Source: an uncultured Slackia sp.
GTDB lineage: Bacteria; Actinomycetota; Coriobacteriia; Coriobacteriales; Eggerthellaceae
DNA length: 20,449 nucleotides
NCBI GenBank assembly: GCA_934661005.1
Contig: CAKUIK010000040.1
Coordinates: forward strand, 1-20,449
Reading direction: 5' to 3'
The notes below the pieces were generated by a model. That model saw only the letters and a list, made by a program, of their open reading frames with translations. It ran no database searches and had not been told where the DNA came from. The position numbers and the translations under genes were made by a program. Within the stretch, counting starts at the first letter, position 1. Every line of letters begins with the position of its first letter. This document shows, one piece after another, positions 13,191-20,345 of this stretch.

Positions 13191-15899
13191 ATGGGAAAGC
13201 ATCAACCTGCTATTTCACGTCGAGGCTTCGTTGCGGCATCGGGAGCTGTCGCCTTGGGCGCAGGCCTGGGGGCTACGGCAACGGGATGTTCTTCCGGCGG
13301 CGACGCGGCAAAGGGAGGGGATACCCAAAAAGAAGACAAATGGGTTCCTACGACATGCAACATGTGCTTCAATCAGTGCTCTATTCTGGCCCACGTGGTC
13401 GATGGGAAGGTTGTTGAGCTCAAGGGCAACCCCGATAGCCCTGTTGGGCGTGGGCATATTTGTGCCAAGGGCGCATCGGGCATTATGCAGCTCTACGATC
13501 CGAACCGAATCACAAAGCCGATGAAGCGCACTAATCCCAAAAAGGGCTTTGACCAAGATCCTGGTTGGGAAGAGATCAGCTGGGATGAGGCCTACGAACT
13601 CGTCAACAAAAATATCAGTGAGGCTATTGAGCGCAGCGGCCCCCATGCCGTTACGGGCATGTCGATGGTTGCAAGCCAGGCAGGAAGCCTCGTGCGACAC
13701 ACGGCCCTTGGCGTTATCTACGGCAACGCAGAGGGAAGCTGCTCGGACATCTGCGGCGCCGGCGTGCACCAGCTTGAGTATCTGCACACTGGCTCAGGCA
13801 ATGCGATGCCCGACTACAAATACTGCAATTACATTGTTCAATTCGGAACCAACGCCGGTACGGCGACGCGCCATGGCTTCAACATGACGGTTGAGCCCTT
13901 CTCTGAGCGTCGTAAGGAAGGTTTGCGCCTCGTGAGCTTCGACCCCCACATGGGCGGATCTGGCGAGCAGGCTGATCTTTGGGTTCCCATTCTGCCTGGA
14001 ACCGATGCTGCAGTGGCTTTGGCCATGGCGTACGTCCTTGTTCATGAAGAGAATCTCATCGACGTCGACTTCCTGACGAATCGAACCAATGGCCCCGCGC
14101 TTGTCGACCTTGAAACGAAGCGAATCATTCGCGCCGAGGGCTCGAACAAAGCTCTTTACATGGACCTTTCCGACAATACCGTGAAGCCTTATGACGAGTG
14201 CGAGAAGCCAGCGCTTGAAGGCACGTTTGAGGTCGATGGAAAGACGTGCTCGACTGGTTTCACCTTGTATAAGGAGCACATTAAGACTTACACGCCGGAA
14301 TATGCAGAAAGCATCTCGACCGTTCCCGCCGCGACGATTCGCCAGGTTGCGAAAGAGTACGGCGAGGCGGCCCATATCGGAGAGACGATTACCATCGATG
14401 GCGTGACGCTTCCGTATCGTCCTGTGTGCGTTGATGCGTTTTCGGGCATTACCCGTCACAAGCATTCTTTCTTGACATGCTGGTCGGTATTCTCGCTCAA
14501 CAATCTTGTTGGTGCGACGAATGCTGTCGGCGGCTTTATCGGCTTTGATCCCGCATGCAATGGCTGGGCTGATAACAATCCTCAGATGGCCTTCCGTCCT
14601 GGAATTTGGGAAGAGGACGGCTTCATCGAGGATGTGTCGCTCATGCTCGCATTCCCGCATTCTTATTATCAGAAGATTCGCGAGTCCGACTATACGCCGA
14701 CGACGATGGGCATGCTTGAGTTGCAGCCTATGTCTGAGGACAATCACTTTGAGCATGTTGCGCAGGCTCATCCGGACCTTTACCACACCCAGGCGGCTGA
14801 AGTGGCGTTTTGCTACGCATGCAACCCAATTAAGTGGTGGGGAAATTACGATGAGCAGGCCGAGATTTTCAAGAGCTACAAATATGTCATCGGCGTCGAT
14901 ATCTTCCTTAACGAGTCTTCGTATTTCTACGACGTGATTCTGCCGGAGTGCTGCTATCTTGAGCGCCTCGAGCCGTTGCCGCACTTCGCCCTTAACCATC
15001 GCGTTATTGGCGGCCTCGACAATCCGTGGGCCGTTACGGCGTGGCAAAAGGTTGTCGAGCCGAAGGATGGGGCGCCGTCGAGCTTCCAGCTCTTTGCCGA
15101 GTTGGCGCACCGTGCTGGAAAAGACGCCGAGTTCATCGCGACTTTGAATGCCATGTATCGCGTGAAAGACGAGTATTCGGTTCCTATGGACCAAAAACTC
15201 GAGCCCGAGGCGTTCGCCGATTCAGTGCTCAAGAGCGTCATTGACGAAGAGCATGGTATCGAGTGGATGAAGGAGCACGGCGTTTACACGTATCCCAGGA
15301 AGATAGACGAGGTCTATATCTGGGCAAACGATGCCCCCGGAAAGGTTCCTCTGTATTGGGACTTCATGCTCGAGGCAAAGGAAAAGGTCGAAGCGAAGGT
15401 TGCCGAGCTTGACATTCCTTGGGAAACCGATGACTATCAGCCGCTCCCCGATTGGAAGCCTGGTTGCGGATTCGATGTCGAAGACCCGGATTACGACATC
15501 ATCCCCGTCTACTACACCGATGCGGTCAATACCGATTCGTGGCTCATGGAAAACCCCTGGATCAACGAGATCAATGAGGCGAACCCCTATGGCTACACCA
15601 TCGAAATGAACAAGGCGACTGCGGAGGAGAAGGGCCTGGCGAGCGGGGACAGCGTTCGTCTCGAAACTCTCGAGGGTGTTTCTGTCGAAGGCAAGCTTGC
15701 GGTTTCCGAAGGCGTTCATGCCTCGTGCGTCTCGGTTATCGGTGGCGACTGGGGCTCGAAGTCGGAGTTCATGCCCATCGCGAAAGACAAGGGCGTGCCG
15801 ATCGTGCACCTTCTTCCTGGTCAGACGCCCGATCGCATGGATCATGTTTGCTCCGCGTTTGACCAGTGCATCCGCGTCAAAATCGAGAAAATCGCTTAA
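13191..15899 (+). CDS. Tat-exported molybdopterin oxidoreductase, catalytic subunit (DMSO reductase superfamily)
   Basis: This 902-residue protein is the catalytic subunit of a complex iron-sulfur molybdoenzyme. The start at 13191 is preferred over an ATG 21 bp upstream because GGGGGAG precedes it at good spacing. The Tat motif SRRGF (residues 9-13) and ATGC with Cys33 mark an exported, possibly lipidated protein. A [4Fe-4S] site is formed by Cys56, Cys59, Cys63 and Cys91 (CNMCFNQC...GHICAKG). GSCSDICGAG places Cys184 or Cys188 as the likely metal ligand. LPGTDAAVALAMAYVL is a cofactor-binding landmark, and the C-terminal 120 residues are the MGD-binding beta-barrel. The general pattern recalls the PadB/polysulfide-reductase side of the superfamily. 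Its FeS partner follows after 14 bp. The substrate cannot be told from sequence. Confidence 0.9.
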   Translation: MGKHQPAISRRGFVAASGAVALGAGLGATATGCSSGGDAAKGGDTQKEDKWVPTTCNMCFNQCSILAHVVDGKVVELKGNPDSPVGRGHICAKGASGIMQLYDPNRITKPMKRTNPKKGFDQDPGWEEISWDEAYELVNKNISEAIERSGPHAVTGMSMVASQAGSLVRHTALGVIYGNAEGSCSDICGAGVHQLEYLHTGSGNAMPDYKYCNYIVQFGTNAGTATRHGFNMTVEPFSERRKEGLRLVSFDPHMGGSGEQADLWVPILPGTDAAVALAMAYVLVHEENLIDVDFLTNRTNGPALVDLETKRIIRAEGSNKALYMDLSDNTVKPYDECEKPALEGTFEVDGKTCSTGFTLYKEHIKTYTPEYAESISTVPAATIRQVAKEYGEAAHIGETITIDGVTLPYRPVCVDAFSGITRHKHSFLTCWSVFSLNNLVGATNAVGGFIGFDPACNGWADNNPQMAFRPGIWEEDGFIEDVSLMLAFPHSYYQKIRESDYTPTTMGMLELQPMSEDNHFEHVAQAHPDLYHTQAAEVAFCYACNPIKWWGNYDEQAEIFKSYKYVIGVDIFLNESSYFYDVILPECCYLERLEPLPHFALNHRVIGGLDNPWAVTAWQKVVEPKDGAPSSFQLFAELAHRAGKDAEFIATLNAMYRVKDEYSVPMDQKLEPEAFADSVLKSVIDEEHGIEWMKEHGVYTYPRKIDEVYIWANDAPGKVPLYWDFMLEAKEKVEAKVAELDIPWETDDYQPLPDWKPGCGFDVEDPDYDIIPVYYTDAVNTDSWLMENPWINEINEANPYGYTIEMNKATAEEKGLASGDSVRLETLEGVSVEGKLAVSEGVHASCVSVIGGDWGSKSEFMPIAKDKGVPIVHLLPGQTPDRMDHVCSAFDQCIRVKIEKIA

Positions 15900-15913
15900 G
15901 GGGGTTGTGAGCT

Positions 15914-16546
15914 ATGGCATATGGAATGCTGATTGATTTGAAAAAATGCGTCGGTTGCCATGCGTGCGCGACGGCGTGCAAAGGGGCGCATGGAACCCCT
16001 CCGGGGGTAACCCGTTCTCGCGTTGAACGAAGCTTTGAGGGCACGTATCCAGACGTGAGGAAAACGATTCTGCCTGTGTTGTGCAACCATTGCGAAAACG
16101 CGCCCTGCGTCGAAGCGTGTCCTTCGGGTGCTACGACGAAGAGGGAAGACGGCATTGTCGTTATTGATAAGGAAGTGTGCATCGGCTGCAAGGCGTGCGT
16201 TTCCGCGTGCCCCTATGGCGCTCGTTACTATTACGAGAGCGAAACGGGCTATTTTGGCGAGCTCAACGAGTATGAGCAGGTCAAGTATGCGGAAGATATG
16301 CCCACGGGCAAGGTCGACAAATGCACGTTCTGCGCCGACCGAATTGATGCGGGCAAAGGCGAGGTGCAGGCTTGCGTCGCGGCATGCCCGGCGGGAGCTC
16401 GAGTTTTCGGCGATCTTGAGGAGATAAAGAAGAAAGCCCTGGACGAAGGCGGCTTCCAGCTTGCTCCGGAAAATGGCACCAATCCGTCGGTTTGGTATAT
16501 CCCGAATAACGTTGTGGAAGCGGGAGAAGCGAAGTCCCAGAATTAG
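15914..16546 (+). CDS. Four-cluster ferredoxin subunit (DmsB/PsrB/NrfC family)
   Basis: This 210-residue protein carries electrons between the molybdoenzyme and the membrane subunit. Four cysteine groups, the normal set for the family, are present: CVGCHACATACK (from residue 12), CNHCENAPCVEACP, CIGCKACVSACPYG and CTFCADR with CVAACPAGA. All sixteen cysteines are kept, so four [4Fe-4S] clusters are expected. There is no signal peptide; such subunits normally travel with the Tat signal of the catalytic partner, which lies immediately upstream. GGGGG before the start gives a moderate ribosome site. The gene is followed by a strong terminator at 16571-16600. Most known operons of this type put an NrfD or DmsC gene next, but here an FdhD-like gene follows. 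Confidence 0.93.
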   Translation: MAYGMLIDLKKCVGCHACATACKGAHGTPPGVTRSRVERSFEGTYPDVRKTILPVLCNHCENAPCVEACPSGATTKREDGIVVIDKEVCIGCKACVSACPYGARYYYESETGYFGELNEYEQVKYAEDMPTGKVDKCTFCADRIDAGKGEVQACVAACPAGARVFGDLEEIKKKALDEGGFQLAPENGTNPSVWYIPNNVVEAGEAKSQN

Positions 16547-16570
16547 GCCGTTGGCGTAAACCGTGAATCG

Positions 16571-16600
16571 AGAAGGGCGTGCTGAGCACGCCCTTCTTTG
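16571..16600 (+). terminator. Strong hairpin terminator between FeS subunit and FdhD-like gene
   Basis: A perfect 12-bp stem (AGAAGGGCGTGC with GCACGCCCTTCT, loop TGA) runs into TTTG. It ends only 2 nt before the ribosome site AAGGAG of the next gene. It may end the enzyme operon or lower expression of the FdhD-like gene by partial read-through. Confidence 0.85.
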
Positions 16601-16612
16601 TAAGGAGTGCCC

Positions 16613-17395
16613 ATGTCGGAAAGAAACGTTAGCTCCAGAGTTGATGAGCAGGAATCCCATTGTCTGCGTGTGCCTTCGTTTCATTATGGTTCGGGCGGGC
16701 TTACTTCCTTCGAATCTTCGGTAGTGCAGGAACTCGTCGTTCGTTTGGTCGTTAATGGCCAGCAGGTCGATACGCTTACGTGCTCGCCTTGGAACGTCGA
16801 AGAACTGACCTACGGCAGGTTGTATTTCAATGGGATTATTAGGCAGGCGAACGACGTAACCGACATGCGGATTGATGTCGATGCTGGCCTGGTCGATGTT
16901 TTGATTTCCGACACGATGGGCGCTGCGTCCGATTCTCTTTCGGGGGAGCGTAGCGTTCTTTCATACGTGACGCCTCGCTGGATTATAGGCAACATGGCAC
17001 AATTTGAAGCGAATTCTGGCCTATTCCGCCGTACGGGCGGGATGCATGGTGCGGCAATCGCTGACGCGTGCGGTTTCCTTGCTCGTTTCGATGATGTCGG
17101 GCGACACAATGCGATGGATAAACTCGTGGGGTGGTGCTTGAAAAACCGCGTTGATGCGAGTGATAAGGTCGTTTTGTTTAGCGGTCGTGTTCCTTGGGGG
17201 ATTATCGACAGGGTTGTTAAGTTGGGCGCATATGCAATTGCTTCCCCGGGCGCTCCGACCGATATGTCGATAAAGGCTGCCGACCAGAATCAAATAATGC
17301 TTGTGGGTTTTGCCAAGAACGGCGAATTCAACATTTACGCCCATGAGGAGCTTTTGTCCGATGGGCTGGAGGGAGAACGCCGTCTTACTTGCTGA
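16613..17395 (+). CDS. FdhD-like molybdoenzyme maturation protein lacking the CxxC motif
   Basis: This 260-residue protein belongs to the FdhD family, which in Escherichia coli carries sulfur to the molybdenum cofactor of formate dehydrogenase. Family blocks are clear: ELVVRLVVNGQ...SPWNVEELTYGRLYFNGII, RRTGGMHGAAI, RFDDVGRHNAMDKLVGW, FSGRVPWGIIDRVVKLGAYAIASPGAPTDMSI and GFAKNGEFNIYAHEE. The ATG at 16613 is chosen for AAGGAG at 5-nt spacing; a GTG six bases upstream overlaps that site. The usual cysteine loop (CGxCG-like, before the TGG block) is absent: between residues about 100 and 150 there is no cysteine, and no CxxC occurs anywhere. It may therefore act as a cofactor-binding chaperone, not a sulfurtransferase. 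It probably serves the adjacent molybdoenzyme. I give no symbol because function may differ from FdhD. Confidence 0.82.
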   Translation: MSERNVSSRVDEQESHCLRVPSFHYGSGGLTSFESSVVQELVVRLVVNGQQVDTLTCSPWNVEELTYGRLYFNGIIRQANDVTDMRIDVDAGLVDVLISDTMGAASDSLSGERSVLSYVTPRWIIGNMAQFEANSGLFRRTGGMHGAAIADACGFLARFDDVGRHNAMDKLVGWCLKNRVDASDKVVLFSGRVPWGIIDRVVKLGAYAIASPGAPTDMSIKAADQNQIMLVGFAKNGEFNIYAHEELLSDGLEGERRLTC

Positions 17396-17418
17396 AGAGA
17401 GGAAGCTTTGCGAACGGC

Positions 17419-17565
17419 ATGATGGCCGAGTCGCCGCGCATCGAGGGTGAGCGTGTGAATGCCGTTGGCGAGAAAACCATCGAGCAGGTGAGCGTGACGA
17501 CGTGAAAATTCTTCGACGAGTTCGAGGAGCGGCTGCGCAAAATCCAAGGCGAAGGGAACGAATAA
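17419..17565 (+). pseudogene. Possible gene remnant interrupted by TGA
   Basis: The frame beginning MMAESPRIEGERVNAVGEK has strongly G/C-ending codons like the neighbouring real genes. It is broken by TGA at 17503-17505, resumes as KFFDEFEERLRKIQGEGNE in the same frame and stops at 17563. The acidic, helical end looks like the C-terminus of a degraded protein, and the frame is open upstream to the end of the FdhD-like gene in a different phase. I do not recognise a family. A chance open frame is the alternative. Confidence 0.3.
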
Positions 17566-17780
17566 ATGGGATATGTATTGCTGGTGGCGCGTATGGCGCT
17601 TGGGCCGCACATCGAGCTCCATCTGCTTTTATGAAGCTTCGGGGCTCGTCTTGCTGTGGAAAGGGGGATTCGAAGCTTGTTCTTCTGTCGCTGCGCTTAC
17701 AAAATGGGCCCGAAGACGGAAGAAGCGGGAAGTCCTCGAGGGAATCTATCGCTTCACAAAAGCGTTCACAAATATGGTGA

Positions 17781-17816
17781 GCCCCGGTGACTTGAATCAG
17801 AGGTCATTCCCGGGGC
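17781..17816. repeat. GC-rich dyad at the edge of the defence region
   Basis: GCCCCGG (17781-17787) pairs with CCGGGGC (17810-17816), and the inner TGAC (17788-17791) with GTCA (17803-17806). There is no T-run in either direction. It may serve as the transcript end of the restriction endonuclease gene, whose stop is 145 bp away, or be a remnant of an insertion site. Confidence 0.4.
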
Positions 17817-17960
17817 CATCGGCTAGCAGTGTAACCGCCCTGCAGCTTTTTAGGCAAGCGTCCGGAAGGCTGCAACTCGTTAACGCAACGTCCGTCGGCT
17901 CTTGCTGCGCATTCCTTGGGGGATCGAAAGCAACTTGCTGAATCATGGGAATGCCTTTCT

Positions 17961-18950
17961 TTACGCCGGCCACCAGATGCGGGTGAGCGGGAGTATGGAG
18001 CGGGTGTCGTCGTCGGTCTTGTCGTAGATGTCGACGTAGTGGCGCACGAAGGCGTCCAGGTCGAGCAGGCGCACGGGGACGTTGGCACGGTCGGCCTCGT
18101 AGCGGGCTTCCTTGGTGAAGCCGCCCGTGGAGACGTAGAGCCCGCGGTCGCCTGCGCGCAGTCCGCCGATGAACGATCTCACTGCGGGCGCGCCCATGGC
18201 TCCCTTGCGGTGTTTGACTTCGGCGATGATTCGGGGAGATTCCAGCCCCAGGGCGTCCGGCGATGCTATGACGTCGCGACCGCCATCGGGGCCCTTGGGC
18301 ATGACGCGTGCGCAGTAACCCATAGCCTTGAGCAGACCGGCAACGAGGCGCTCCATGTCCTCCCAATCGAGTTGGTTGACGCGGTCCTTGATGAGCTCGA
18401 TGCCATTGTCGTAGGTGGCGGCGAGGGTCTCCTCGTCATTGGCGGCGCTATCGTCTGCATCGGCTGAGCTGCTGATGTAAGTGGGCTTGCTGCCTGCGGC
18501 TTCAAGGTCGCTCATAACCTCGTCGGAGACAGCGAAGATTGTCTGGATGCCGCCGAGAGAGTTCTTAGATGCGGGAGAGAGCGCGTCGCGCAGTGCGGTC
18601 TTTCCCCATCTGACAGTGCGGGTGTAGGTGAGGCTTTCGGACTCGTTCGAGGGTTTGCACGGGCCGCTAATGACGCCAATATGGTAGAGACGCTCTGCGG
18701 GGTCGTACATGACGACCGTGGAACCCTGCGCCATGGAGTGGGCGAAGCGGTAGATCTGGCCAACGTTGGCGGCAACCTTCTGCTTGCTCTCGGAGGGGTG
18801 CGCCGCCGCGTACGCTGCCCTGATTTTCTCGCGGTTCATGGCGGCGATGTCCGCGTCGCCGAAGTCCCAGCCGATACCTATGATGCCGCGCTCGAGCCAG
18901 TCGGCTGCGTATACTCCGCCGCGCCCTGCGCGAATCATCCAAGCCCCCAT
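17961..18950 (-). CDS. Mrr-family restriction endonuclease with N-terminal PUA/EVE-like domain
   Basis: This 329-residue protein looks like a modification-dependent (type IV-like) restriction enzyme. The C-terminal part (about 190-300) has the Mrr catalytic layout: LDWEDMERLVAGLLKAMGY, GPDGGRDV (catalytic Asp), IIAEVKHRKG (Glu and Lys of the PD-(D/E)xK site) and VRSFIGGLRAGDRGLYVSTGGFTKEA. The N-terminal 110 residues (MIRAGRGGVYAADWLERGIIGIGW...) match the EVE/PUA-like domain often placed before Mrr domains and thought to read modified bases. A Ser/Asp/Ala-rich linker joins them. The start follows GGAAGG at suitable spacing. It is a single gene on the minus strand, divergent from the RHH/GIY-YIG/hsdM operon, and probably cuts DNA with foreign methylation. 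All key residues seem intact. Confidence 0.85.
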   Translation of the reverse strand: MGAWMIRAGRGGVYAADWLERGIIGIGWDFGDADIAAMNREKIRAAYAAAHPSESKQKVAANVGQIYRFAHSMAQGSTVVMYDPAERLYHIGVISGPCKPSNESESLTYTRTVRWGKTALRDALSPASKNSLGGIQTIFAVSDEVMSDLEAAGSKPTYISSSADADDSAANDEETLAATYDNGIELIKDRVNQLDWEDMERLVAGLLKAMGYCARVMPKGPDGGRDVIASPDALGLESPRIIAEVKHRKGAMGAPAVRSFIGGLRAGDRGLYVSTGGFTKEARYEADRANVPVRLLDLDAFVRHYVDIYDKTDDDTRSILPLTRIWWPA

Positions 18951-19246
18951 GGTTGCCTGCCTTCCAGATGCTTTACGCTCGCATTATCCCACCGTGTGGG
19001 CTCTGCTGCTCTATGAGTTCTGGAAACTGCGGCAATCGGTTCGGCGGCCTAGGGCCTTTCGGCGCCGTGACGGCTTCGACCGTTGCCGGTGTGTTGCGGG
19101 GCCCTGCGTGGTTCAACTTTCGATGAGTAACGCTGGTTGTGGCTGACTATGTGTGTATGGAAGGCAACAAATCACCGCATGCTTTGCTCCTTTTTGATGA
19201 CCGCCGTTTAAGTTCGTCCTGTACAACCTTTTATCGCTCGATGGAA
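18951..19246. other. Divergent intergenic region of the defence cluster
   Basis: No gene is supported. The region must contain promoters for the endonuclease gene (minus strand) and the RHH operon (plus strand). A GATAAT -10-like sequence on the minus strand (18983-18988) is possible but has no -35 that I can support. The part between 19020 and 19200 holds nothing I can assign. Confidence 0.45.
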
Positions 19247-19280
19247 TATAATTGCCACAACGCATTTGTATTGCATTTCG
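19247..19280 (+). promoter_or_regulatory. Promoter and possible operator of the RHH-GIY-YIG-hsdM operon
   Basis: A perfect TATAAT (19247-19252) has no convincing -35 at the right distance. Just downstream, GCATTT occurs at 19262-19267 and 19273-19278, 11 bp apart, about one helical turn. Ribbon-helix-helix proteins bind such short repeats, so this may be the autoregulatory operator of the first gene. The -10 also argues against using the upstream TTG at 19252 as start codon. Confidence 0.4.
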
Positions 19281-19296
19281 AGTGATGGGAGCGCGG

Positions 19297-19515
19297 ATGC
19301 CGAAGACCTACAAGCAGCTCATAGAATCCGGTCCAAGCGAGACCGAGATTCGAAGCTTTCTGGTGGAGGGCGATCAGATTTCCGTTACCCTTCGTATTCC
19401 CGACACGCTGCGCGATGCGGCGAAGGAGGAGGCCGCCCTTCGCGGCATGAGCTTCTCGGCTTTCGTGCGCACCTGCATGATTGAAGAGCTTTCGAAGAAG
19501 GGGGCGCAGGCGTGA
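19297..19515 (+). CDS. Small ribbon-helix-helix-like protein (antitoxin-like)
   Basis: This protein has 72 residues. The ATG at 19297 follows GGGAG with 5-nt spacing, better than in-frame starts at 19252 or 19285. After a short N-terminal part (YKQLIESGPSETEIRSFLVEG), the segment ISVTLRIPDTLRDAAKEEAALRGMSFSAFVRTCMIEEL has the beta-strand, helix, turn, helix pattern of CopG/Arc-type DNA-binding proteins and antitoxins. The stop codon overlaps the GTG start of the next gene, so the two are translationally coupled. That layout resembles a toxin-antitoxin pair, or a regulator of the restriction operon that follows. Its DNA target may be the GCATTT repeats upstream. Confidence 0.68.
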   Translation: MPKTYKQLIESGPSETEIRSFLVEGDQISVTLRIPDTLRDAAKEEAALRGMSFSAFVRTCMIEELSKKGAQA

Positions 19516-20345
19516 TTCGGGTTAAGACCCTTACGGTTCAGCTCATCGATGCGCAACCGGACCGCATTCGTATTTGTCGCGTTGAGGGAGAATCCCTGGT
19601 TACTATCGTCATTCCAAGGGAAGACCTAACCGAGGCGAAGGCGCTGCCGAATATTCCCCAACGTGGCATCTATTACCTGCTCGATGAGGATCATGGTAAC
19701 GTGAGCCGTGTTTATGCAGGCCAGACTACCCAGGGTATTGCGCGCCTTGACGCCCATAAAGCCAGAAAAGAGTTCTGGAATAAAGCCGTTATGTTCCTTG
19801 ATGATGATCAGAACATTAGCAAAGATGCCCTAGACGTTTTGGAGGCTAAGGCCATCGATTACGTTCGTACTCACGGTTCGTATGAGACTGACAATTCGGT
19901 CACGCCCAAACCTTATATCGACCCGTACAAGGAGGAATCGGTCGAGCGCCTTCATGGGCGAATCCTTTTCAGAATGGCAGCTTTGGGATATGACCTGGAT
20001 AGGGTCGACCAAGGTCCTGCGGGCGCCCCAGTCGTTTTCCACACGAAGAAAAACGGGATATGCGGAACGGGACGATACGATAAGGCTACGGGTCACTTCA
20101 CGGTACTTGCTGGTTCGGAAGTGAATCTTTCGAAGCCCGTGCTGAAGAATGCGAGCGTCGCCTCGGCACGCAGCGAATTTTTCGGTGGCATTACCGGCGT
20201 CGCGGAACTTGACGAGGACCTCGAGTTTCCGACGCCTAGTGCTGCCGCGGTGTTCGTGCTCGGCGGCAGCCAGAATGGCTGGACCGAATGGGTGGACAAC
20301 GACGGCAAAACGCTTAACCAAGTTTACAGAAGCGAGGGTAAATAG
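19512..20345 (+). CDS. GIY-YIG nuclease-like protein with DUF4357 domain
   Basis: This 277-residue protein starts at a GTG overlapping the stop of the upstream gene by four bases. Residues about 50-120 form a GIY-YIG fold: RGIYYLLDE (GIY strand), RVYAGQTTQGIARLDAHKA (YAG in the place of YIG, with the conserved Arg) and DALDVLEAKAIDYV with the metal-binding Glu. Near the C-terminus, FTVLAGSEVN and AAAVFVLGGSQNGWTEWVDNDGKTL match the DUF4357 domain often joined to GIY-YIG proteins. The next gene, hsdM, begins immediately after its stop codon. GIY-YIG/DUF4357 proteins are known near restriction systems, but their job is not settled. A nuclease toxin, an accessory restriction factor or a regulator are all possible. 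Confidence 0.8.
   Translation: MIRVKTLTVQLIDAQPDRIRICRVEGESLVTIVIPREDLTEAKALPNIPQRGIYYLLDEDHGNVSRVYAGQTTQGIARLDAHKARKEFWNKAVMFLDDDQNISKDALDVLEAKAIDYVRTHGSYETDNSVTPKPYIDPYKEESVERLHGRILFRMAALGYDLDRVDQGPAGAPVVFHTKKNGICGTGRYDKATGHFTVLAGSEVNLSKPVLKNASVASARSEFFGGITGVAELDEDLEFPTPSAAAVFVLGGSQNGWTEWVDNDGKTLNQVYRSEGK

Larger units (their letters stand above)
17396..17960. other. Decayed or non-coding stretch between respiratory and defence genes
   Basis: Nothing here is an intact recognisable gene. The first 170 bp contain a coding-like fragment listed separately. From about 17567 to 17770 I see no repeat or coding signal. A GC-rich dyad at 17781-17816 stands near the end, and the last 20 bp are the 3' flank of the restriction endonuclease gene on the minus strand. 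The position, at the border of a defence cluster, suggests insertion or decay at this point. Confidence 0.5.

Noticed and set aside
13794..15194. Long minus-strand open frame (466 codons) opposite the molybdoenzyme gene
   Set aside because: It is rich in Arg, His, Val and Ile without family motifs and lies wholly within a well-supported gene on the other strand.
17503..17505. In-frame TGA as a selenocysteine codon
   Set aside because: No recognisable protein family or SECIS-like hairpin surrounds it; a decayed frame is simpler.
17781..17816. tRNA 3' end or attachment site, since the minus strand reads ATTCAAGTC and ends in CACCA
   Set aside because: The pairing arms are only 36 nt apart and no T-stem of five pairs forms, so a tRNA cannot be drawn.
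17573..17941. Plus-strand frame of 122 codons in the decay zone
   Set aside because: It passes through the GC-rich dyad, has no ribosome site and shows no domain; the codon pattern is unlike the neighbouring genes.
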